Shown here: one piece after another, positions 26,613 to 31,178 of the stretch
Position numbering within the stretch: the stretch's first letter is position 1
How the letters are laid out: every line of letters starts with the position of its first letter
NCBI GenBank assembly: GCA_910584945.1
Contig: CAJUDY010000001.1
Span: 1-31,178, forward strand
Direction of reading: 5' to 3'
Source: an uncultured Lachnospiraceae bacterium
GTDB taxonomy: Bacteria > Bacillota > Clostridia > Lachnospirales > Lachnospiraceae
DNA length: 31,178 nucleotides
Translations under genes and position numbers: made by a program
Notes under the pieces: generated by a model
What the model saw: the letters and a program-made list of their open reading frames with translations, nothing else
The model's database searches: none
Told to the model about the DNA's origin: nothing

Positions 26613-27767
26613 TCAACTCAAAAATATCTTTTCATACTCTGCCGCGATATGCTCCCAGCGATAAGCCTCACAAATCCGTTTACGGGCCTGTTTCCCCAGC
26701 TCTGTCCGTTGTTCTCTGCTGAAAGTGTCCGCTTTATCTAATAAAGCAGCCAGATTGCCCGGTTCTTTGGTCCAGTAAAGGGCGGCATTTTTTCCAACTT
26801 CCCTGTTGAAACTTACCTGGAGAAGCAGATTGAGTTCGGTACTGCCCAGAGCCTCCAGAAGTGACGGATTAGTTCCGCCCACTTCATGTCCATGGAGATA
26901 TCCATAGGCATTTTCCCGGATCTTTTTCAACAGATCCTGATCATATACGGTGCCGACAAATTTGATCCGCTTGTCCGAATGAAAATGAAGCCGTTTCTCC
27001 AGCTTTTTTGTAAACACACGGTTCGCCGTGGTAATGATGGCCAGATCTTTGTCTGTATTCGACTTCATGAATTCGCGGATCATGATCTCAAAATTATTCT
27101 CCGGAACAAATCTTCCAACCACCAGGTAATAATGCCAAGGCTTTAATCTTTTGTCCCTCAACCATTTTTGATATACGGTATCTTCATCTTTCAAAGGAGA
27201 CGGGACAACTTCCGAACCATAGGAAATGTATGTGGTCCTTGGATGGAAGGAGGCGTATTGTTTACGAATATAGGCTTCGATATTTTTGCTATCACAGATC
27301 AACAGATCTGAATGCTGTACCGTCAGCCTTTCCGACAGGCGCCAGTATTTTCGAATGATCCAGCTCCATTTTCTGCGCAGGTATTCGTGTCCATCCGGAT
27401 TGGTATACAAAACGCCGCCCAGACGATGCAGCTCTTTTTGAAAATGTTTCATAAAAGGGCCAATTCGATAGGCCAGCACATAGACAATCGGATGCTCGAT
27501 ATGATTTTTCCGGATATAAGCGAGGCAGGCCCGAAAGGAAGCCACATCATAAAAAATCGCCTGCGCCGCCCCCAGCTCCGGAGCGTTGATCTGAAAACAC
27601 CGGGCATTATGGTATTCGAATTCACCCTTCTTTGAGGCTTTACAGGCAACATGATATTTCAGTTCAGAATGGTTCTGATGGTATTCTGTCAGCTTGTCCA
27701 CAAATGTCTCATATCCGCCATATGCACCTGGGATACCTTTGGAACCAATGATAAAAACATGACGCAT
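26613..27767 (-). CDS. DUF1972 / rhamnosyltransferase-like glycosyltransferase
   Basis: The product is 384 residues and opens MRHVFIIGSKGIPGAYGGYE then TFVDKL, the DUF1972 signature of Cps2T/WchF-type beta-1,4-rhamnosyltransferases. Further marks are YTNPDGHEYLRRKWSW near 140-155, YISYGSE near 204, VVGRFVPENNFEIMIREF near 245, and GTNPSLLEALGS in the donor domain. In streptococci this enzyme adds the second sugar to the first lipid-linked hexose. It is the first gene of cluster B, so the initiating phosphoglycosyltransferase must lie elsewhere. The ribosome site is weak and the leader upstream is strongly structured (27823-27945). Rhamnose as donor is inferred from the family. Confidence 0.9.
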   Translation of the reverse strand: MRHVFIIGSKGIPGAYGGYETFVDKLTEYHQNHSELKYHVACKASKKGEFEYHNARCFQINAPELGAAQAIFYDVASFRACLAYIRKNHIEHPIVYVLAYRIGPFMKHFQKELHRLGGVLYTNPDGHEYLRRKWSWIIRKYWRLSERLTVQHSDLLICDSKNIEAYIRKQYASFHPRTTYISYGSEVVPSPLKDEDTVYQKWLRDKRLKPWHYYLVVGRFVPENNFEIMIREFMKSNTDKDLAIITTANRVFTKKLEKRLHFHSDKRIKFVGTVYDQDLLKKIRENAYGYLHGHEVGGTNPSLLEALGSTELNLLLQVSFNREVGKNAALYWTKEPGNLAALLDKADTFSREQRTELGKQARKRICEAYRWEHIAAEYEKIFLS

Positions 27768-27822
27768 ACTCTTCTTTACATCTCCGTGTTCTGTAGCTGT
27801 TCCATACTGCCTGGTGTTTTCG

Positions 27823-27945
27823 GTTAAAGGGCGTATATTTTATTGGAAGATAAAATGTGTATTCATAAAGATAAAAGGTTTTGACCTTGTTGTCCAAAAC
27901 CTTTTGATTCATCATTACGTTGATACATTAAATCCGCCCTTTAAC
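27823..27945 (-). ncRNA. Candidate structured leader element upstream of cluster B
   Basis: Outer arms GTTAAAGGGCG (27823-27833) and CGCCCTTTAAC (27935-27945) are perfect 11-base inverted repeats. Inside lie a seven-base-pair hairpin (27837-27843 with 27850-27856), a seven-base-pair helix with one bulge (27858-27865 with 27921-27927) and, capped within it, a perfect 11-base-pair hairpin (27873-27883 with 27895-27905). The nested arrangement looks like a folded RNA. It ends about 55 bases before the first gene of cluster B on the minus strand. Strand is inferred from that position. I do not recognise it as a known riboswitch. A small mobile repeat is an alternative, but no target duplication is seen. 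Confidence 0.45.
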
Positions 27946-28176
27946 GCCCACCCTCCTCAAACCCCCTAAAATTCCATCCATTTCCACCTTCTCTGACCAC
28001 GATATTGACTCCAAATTATCGAAATCCAGTCCATCCTCTTGAGCCCCAATCCACCCCATAGAACGAAAGATCTCACAGTAGAATACAAATATAAGCAGAG
28101 CAAGGATATTAGAGAGAGGAGGCTATACATTATCAGGAAATCTACCTGAATCCGGGCAATGGTGGTTCGGGAATGA

Positions 28177-28245
28177 AAACGAAATGCGGGGACTGTGCCG
28201 AAATGGTTCCACATGTGGAGATTCATCGGTTTCAATATTTCGTTT
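28177..28245. repeat. Nested inverted repeat with a central palindrome
   Basis: AAACGAAAT (28177-28185) and ATTTCGTTT (28237-28245) enclose CCGA/TCGG (28198-28201 and 28226-28229), which enclose the 12-base palindrome TCCACATGTGGA (28208-28219). All three share nearly the same centre. It could be a regulator-binding site for the divergent region or a stem in the cluster B leader. Confidence 0.45.
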
Positions 28246-28260
28246 GTCTCAGTTTGCACA

Positions 28261-28289
28261 TTGCCATAACGGAATAATTTAGATATAAT
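28261..28289 (+). promoter_or_regulatory. Promoter of the ATPase/STAS gene pair
   Basis: TTGCCA (28261-28266) and TATAAT (28284-28289) are separated by exactly 17 bases. The -10 lies inside ATATAATTATTATAT, a palindrome that also offers a TATAAT on the other strand, although the minus-strand -35 is poor. A six-base-pair hairpin (28306-28311 with 28318-28323) follows in the leader before the ribosome site. Confidence 0.75.
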
Positions 28290-28357
28290 TATTATATAGA
28301 GTATCAAGTCCTGACAGGGACTTTCCGCAAATGAGGATGGGAGAACCGGGAGTACGA

Positions 28358-29215
28358 ATGAAAGATATTTTAGTAGAGAAATACTGGAAAGTTTGGGATG
28401 CAGGTTTTTATGAAGAAATACAAAGGAATCTGGAATCTCTGGAAAAAGGGGAGATAGCGTGTATCAATTTTATGAATATTCGTGAGTTGAACAGCGAGCT
28501 GATGCCGGTTATTTTTGTTCTGGTCTATCATACATATATGAAAACAGGAAAACAATTGTTTTTCTCAAATGTCGATCCGAAAGTGAGAGACTATCTGGAG
28601 GATATGCGTTTTTTTCAGTTAAATTATGTCCGGGCGGGCAGTTTGAGAGATGGAAGAGGAACGAGGGACAGCACGGGCCGGCTGATTCCGGTATACCGGA
28701 TTTATAATGATCAGGGGATTCGGGACTTCTGTCAGGTGTCACAGACGATTTTGGGTTTGGGAAATGTAGAATCAGGGTTAAAGGAGAGCATTGGTATGGT
28801 GCTCCAGGAGCTGATGATCAACGGGCAGGAGAGCCACGTGCAGAATTCCCGGGACGTCCCCGTATACGCCTTTGGGGGAAATGAGGGAAAATGCATTACC
28901 TTTGCAGTGGTGGACTTTGGCATGGGATTCTATCAGAGCCTCCTGCAAAATAACCATAATCAGGGCCGGATTGAAGGGGACCTGGATGCCATTCATAAGG
29001 TTCTGACCCTCCATCTGACCGGGAAAAAGCATCTGACCGGAGGTATGGGGTATGTAACCATTGAGAATCTGATCAACAGATACCATGGGCGCTTGCTGAT
29101 CGCTTCCGGAAATGCAGTGGTAGTGTATGAGAATTCCGAGATCAATCTGAAAAAAGATATTTCCATTCAGATGGCCGGAAGTATTATTTTCATTCAATTT
29201 GAAAAAAGGGCTTGA
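28358..29215 (+). CDS. STAS-like plus GHKL-ATPase regulatory protein
   Basis: The product is 285 residues. The first 90 or so have an alternating strand/helix pattern like a STAS domain, and the rest carries a histidine-kinase-type ATPase domain. The ATP-binding motifs are an N box, ELMINGQESH at 151-160 (Asn155); a G1 box, VVDFGMGF at 184-191; and a G2 box, TGGMGYVTIENLI at 227-239. There is no dimerisation/phosphoacceptor histidine domain and no transmembrane segment, so it is not a sensor kinase but fits an anti-sigma-type or partner-switching ATPase. An upstream ATG at 28331 has no ribosome site; the ATG at 28358 follows GGGAG and is chosen. Its target is unknown. Confidence 0.75.
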   Translation: MKDILVEKYWKVWDAGFYEEIQRNLESLEKGEIACINFMNIRELNSELMPVIFVLVYHTYMKTGKQLFFSNVDPKVRDYLEDMRFFQLNYVRAGSLRDGRGTRDSTGRLIPVYRIYNDQGIRDFCQVSQTILGLGNVESGLKESIGMVLQELMINGQESHVQNSRDVPVYAFGGNEGKCITFAVVDFGMGFYQSLLQNNHNQGRIEGDLDAIHKVLTLHLTGKKHLTGGMGYVTIENLINRYHGRLLIASGNAVVVYENSEINLKKDISIQMAGSIIFIQFEKRA

Positions 29216-29240
29216 AAAAGAGTGGTCATGGGTGTATAAT
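29212..29240 (+). promoter_or_regulatory. Promoter of the STAS-like/winged-helix gene
   Basis: TTGAAA (29212-29217) and TATAAT (29235-29240) are spaced by 17 bases. The -35 overlaps the stop codon of the ATPase gene (29213-29215), so the second gene can be transcribed on its own as well as by readthrough. Confidence 0.75.
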
Positions 29241-29289
29241 ACAGGTGTTCACATTTGGAAAGTGAATTTGGATTGGAGCAATATTTTTT

Positions 29290-29967
29290 ATGGAAATAAG
29301 ATTGGCAGATGAGATTGCGAAGATGCCAGATCTTTCGCCGGATTTGCTGGCGAGCAGATTGAAAGCCGGAGATTTTTTTGAACAGCGTATAGAGGCGAAG
29401 CTTCTTGGCTGCACGGACGCCGTCCGCAGGGTTACGTTCAACTGTGAGGGGATACAGTCATCCTCCGCTTCTTTTTTGGACGAATTATTTTTTATTGATG
29501 TATTTACTTTGAATTTCAGGCATGGGAACTCTGTTTCTGTGCTGACGAATCTGTCGGACGAGTTTTATTTTAATCTCCGTGTAGCGGTGGAAGGAAAGAA
29601 GAAGCTGATTGAAAATGCCAGGAAGAATGGCATTTATTACCGCACGAAAGATGAAGCCAGGGCGGAGCATCCTGAGGGGGTTCCGAATCATCTGGTCTGC
29701 CAGATCGGAAGTCCTTATATTTTGTGTGAATACCAAAACGGGATTGAGGTATTGGGGTTTAGCGAAGGCGAAAAACAAAAGATCCTTCTGGAGCGAATGG
29801 TAAGAGGGGGAGAGCGAATCACGGCTGCCCAGCTGGCAGCGCAGGAAGAAAAGCTCAACAATTCGGCGGCGAATAACCGACTAAACCGGCTGTATGAGAA
29901 GAGATTGATATTCCGAAAACCAATGACAGAGAAAGCACCTGAAAAATATGAATATTTTTTCGTTTAA
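29290..29967 (+). CDS. DUF4325 STAS-like protein with C-terminal winged helix
   Basis: The product is 225 residues. VTFNCEGIQSSSASFLDELF at 48-67 matches the STAS-like DUF4325 pattern, in which a serine/threonine cluster precedes the helix. The middle (about 100-160) is unassigned. The C-terminal part (about 160-225, with RITAAQLAAQEEKLNNSAAN then NRLNRLYEKRLIFRKP) reads as a winged helix for DNA or protein binding. Together with the ATPase encoded just before it, this suggests a partner-switching regulatory pair. GGAG lies 11 bases before the ATG, a long spacing, but no better start exists. A strong terminator follows. The target genes are not known; the nearest are the cluster B operon and the repeat-rich membrane protein. 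Confidence 0.75.
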   Translation: MEIRLADEIAKMPDLSPDLLASRLKAGDFFEQRIEAKLLGCTDAVRRVTFNCEGIQSSSASFLDELFFIDVFTLNFRHGNSVSVLTNLSDEFYFNLRVAVEGKKKLIENARKNGIYYRTKDEARAEHPEGVPNHLVCQIGSPYILCEYQNGIEVLGFSEGEKQKILLERMVRGGERITAAQLAAQEEKLNNSAANNRLNRLYEKRLIFRKPMTEKAPEKYEYFFV

Positions 29968-29976
29968 ATAAAGATA

Positions 29977-30001
29977 CCCCGCGGATAAGCGGGGAATTTT
30001 T
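29977..30001 (+). terminator. Rho-independent terminator after the DUF4325 gene
   Basis: CCCCGC (29977-29982) and GCGGGG (29989-29994) form a GC-only stem with a six-base loop, followed by AATTTTT. It lies ten bases after the stop codon and closes the ATPase/STAS unit. Confidence 0.85.
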
Positions 30002-30011
30002 AACATCAACC

Positions 30012-30032
30012 TATCACTTTTGAAAAGTGATA
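30012..30032 (+). promoter_or_regulatory. Perfect 21-base dyad, candidate operator
   Basis: TATCACTTTT (30012-30021) and AAAAGTGATA (30023-30032) are perfect inverted arms around a single G. It lies 38 bases before the start of the repeat-rich membrane protein gene. The tight centre favours a protein-binding site over an RNA hairpin. No clear promoter was found next to it. Confidence 0.5.
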
Positions 30033-30070
30033 ACAGTTATAAAAAGTAATCGGAAAAGAGGGGAATAAAG

Positions 30071-31178
30071 ATGTGGAAAAAAATGATTCGGTTGTTTGGC
30101 GCCTTGGTGGTGTGGCTGCTTTTTTTCGGCCTATGGGAAATGCTTCCATGGATTTCCAATATAAAAGGGATATCCGCAGGTATTATTTCCACTATCCTTG
30201 TGGGGATGATCGTACGTGTATTCGGGGATCCGATCGAATTGATTAAGGAGTTGAAGGAAAGATACGGCGGAGGAGCGGACGGAGAACCCCCGGAGCCGGA
30301 GAGGTGGATGATTCCGGCGGTTGGTATGATACTTGCGATGGTTTTCATGATCACGGTTGTCTATTATATTATGCAGGGAGTCAGCGGTTTGATCAAGCCG
30401 TATATACCGGGCGGACCGGAGGTTGTGGACGTATCGGAAGATGCAGCGGACAGTTCTGATGAACAGGAAGGAACAGATGGTCAGAAGGAGGGGACTCCCG
30501 AAGAGAATGGAGCGGAGGAACTGTCAGATTCCAAAGATACGACAGAAGCGGGGGATGATTCTGATTTCCCCGGTATCCGTTATGCAAAGCATCAGGAAGA
30601 CGAAGAAGAGGAGGAAAAGCAAAAGACGGAAGAGCAGATACAGCCTTCTGACAAAGAATCAAATAAGAATGCACAGGAAGACGAAACGTCTGGAGCTCTG
30701 GAGAGTATCTTGGAATGGATTTCAAAAGTGACAGAGGAAAAGACGGAGAATTCTGAGCCTCCACGGTTTGCTGAACAGGAGGAAGATACGGAGAATACCA
30801 GGACCCCGGGAGACGGAACGATGGATAGCAGTACAAAGGAGCCGAATGCGCCAGGGACATATGACGACCCAGAGCCAGATCATTCGGGCTCGTTTGCTGA
30901 GCCGGAGATCCCGGATTCGTCTGCCGATGAAGAGCCGGAGAATCCGGATGTCTTCGTACCGCCTGCGCCGGAAGCGCCGGGTCCGATCGTCGACGAAGAG
31001 CCGGATAATTCGGATGTCTTCGTACCGCCTGCGCCGGAAGCGCCGGGTCCGATCGTCGACGAAGAGCCGGAGAATCCGGATGTTTTCGTACCGCCTGCGC
31101 CGGAAGCGCCGGGTCCGATCGTTGACGAAGAGCCGGAGAATCCGGATGTTTCCGTGCCGCCTGCGCCGGAAGCGCCGG
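30071..31178 (+). CDS. Three-TM protein with acidic, proline-rich repeat tail (partial)
   Basis: The open frame runs from ATG at 30071 off the right edge, giving at least 369 residues. GAGGGG precedes the start. Three hydrophobic segments (about 7-28, 33-51 and 80-104) are followed by a very acidic, low-complexity region rich in Glu, Asp, Ser and Pro (about 115-285). Near-identical 22-residue repeats of the type EEPENPDVFVPPAPEAPGPI follow from residue 287. The topology puts the long tail outside the cell, suggesting a surface or wall-spanning protein, possibly a stalk. No enzymatic domain is visible and I do not recognise the family. It is transcribed away from cluster B, after the terminator and a perfect dyad. 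Confidence 0.8.
   Translation, partial: MWKKMIRLFGALVVWLLFFGLWEMLPWISNIKGISAGIISTILVGMIVRVFGDPIELIKELKERYGGGADGEPPEPERWMIPAVGMILAMVFMITVVYYIMQGVSGLIKPYIPGGPEVVDVSEDAADSSDEQEGTDGQKEGTPEENGAEELSDSKDTTEAGDDSDFPGIRYAKHQEDEEEEEKQKTEEQIQPSDKESNKNAQEDETSGALESILEWISKVTEEKTENSEPPRFAEQEEDTENTRTPGDGTMDSSTKEPNAPGTYDDPEPDHSGSFAEPEIPDSSADEEPENPDVFVPPAPEAPGPIVDEEPDNSDVFVPPAPEAPGPIVDEEPENPDVFVPPAPEAPGPIVDEEPENPDVSVPPAPEAP
30929..31178 (+). repeat. 66-bp tandem repeats (about 3.8 copies in the window)
   Basis: Units begin at 30929, 30995, 31061 and 31127, each exactly 66 bases and in frame, encoding 22 residues. Differences between copies are few (for example GAGAATCC against GATAATTC, and a late TTTCC variant). 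The array continues past the window edge. Such arrays commonly change copy number and alter the length of surface-exposed regions. Confidence 0.95.

Larger units (their letters stand above)
27768..28357. other. Divergent intergenic region between cluster B and the ATPase gene
   Basis: This stretch of about 590 bases has no confident gene. It holds a nested inverted-repeat element (27823-27945), a second nested element with a 12-base palindrome (28177-28245), an outward promoter toward the ATPase gene (28261-28289), and a small hairpin in that gene's leader. A 113-codon minus-strand frame (27966-28307) exists but lacks a ribosome site and recognisable domains. If cluster B starts from the AT-rich segment near 28270-28310, its leader would span both structured elements. 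Confidence 0.6.

Noticed and set aside
27823..27945. Miniature inverted-repeat transposon
   Set aside because: The flanks show no target-site duplication and no second copy is present in the window, so a structured leader is the better reading.
27966..28307. 113-codon minus-strand frame with one hydrophobic stretch
   Set aside because: No ribosome site and no recognised domain; it overlaps the nested dyad at 28177-28245 and the outward promoter. A small membrane peptide cannot be excluded but is not supported.
27768..28330. JUMPstart/ops antitermination element
   Set aside because: No GGCGGTAGC-type motif was found on the minus strand of the cluster B leader.
30393..30860. 155-codon minus-strand open frame
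   Set aside because: It is the reverse of the acidic, proline-rich region; low-complexity composition explains the lack of stops.
1..31178. tRNA, rRNA, CRISPR arrays, transposases or prophage genes
   Set aside because: None were recognised on either strand; the only tandem repeats are coding repeats at the right edge.

Overview
The window looks like a chromosomal surface-polysaccharide locus from a low-to-mid GC Gram-positive anaerobe of the Clostridia, probably Lachnospiraceae-like. This rests on strong GGAGG-type ribosome binding sites, Gtf3-type and DUF1972-type glycosyltransferases, an undecaprenyl-linked Wzx/Wzy system, a HicAB module, and long runs of overlapping genes. The taxonomic call is inference; no rRNA, tRNA, CRISPR array or insertion sequence was seen.

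Layout. (1) 1-675, plus strand: the tail of an unrecognised gene with its terminator, then a GtrA-family membrane protein. (2) 805-10168, minus strand (cluster A), in transcription order: SGNH-hydrolase-like membrane protein, Wzz-like chain-length protein, Wzy-like polymerase, Wzx-like flippase, two GT2s, a GT4 and a Gtf3-like glycosyltransferase. (3) 10237-10921, plus strand: a hicA-hicB toxin-antitoxin pair with a good promoter, a palindrome in the promoter spacer, and a hairpin terminator. (4) 11020-27767, minus strand (cluster B), in transcription order: DUF1972 rhamnosyltransferase-like GT, WbuB-like GT4, hexapeptide acetyltransferase, acyltransferase-3, GT4, GH88-like toroid protein, DUF362 protein, lyase-like toroid protein, GT4, HlpA-like GT, Wzy-like polymerase, a gap with a possible gene remnant, SDR sugar epimerase, GT4 and a second Wzx. 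(5) 27768-28357: a roughly 590-base divergent intergenic region holding two nested inverted-repeat structures and an outward promoter. (6) 28358-29967, plus strand: a GHKL-ATPase protein and a STAS-like DUF4325/winged-helix protein, resembling a partner-switching regulator pair. (7) 30071 to the end: a three-TM protein with a long acidic, proline-rich tail ending in 66-bp tandem repeats, running off the window.

How the genes work together. Each cluster has its own flippase and polymerase, so the window appears to encode two separate repeat-unit polymers side by side. Only cluster A has a visible chain-length regulator. No initiating phosphoglycosyltransferase and no dTDP-rhamnose genes are present, so both clusters must draw on functions encoded elsewhere. 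From about 24.7 kb down to about 11 kb, cluster B is visibly more AT-rich than its first three genes and than cluster A, as expected of an exchanged serotype-specific block.

The most unusual content is the three-gene run at 18514-22481 (toroid protein, DUF362 protein, GH88-like toroid protein). All three lack signal peptides and the genes are tightly packed inside a polysaccharide operon. Next are the ten-base G tract in the SGNH gene (possible phase variation), the structured leader of cluster B, and the ATPase/STAS pair next to the operon start.
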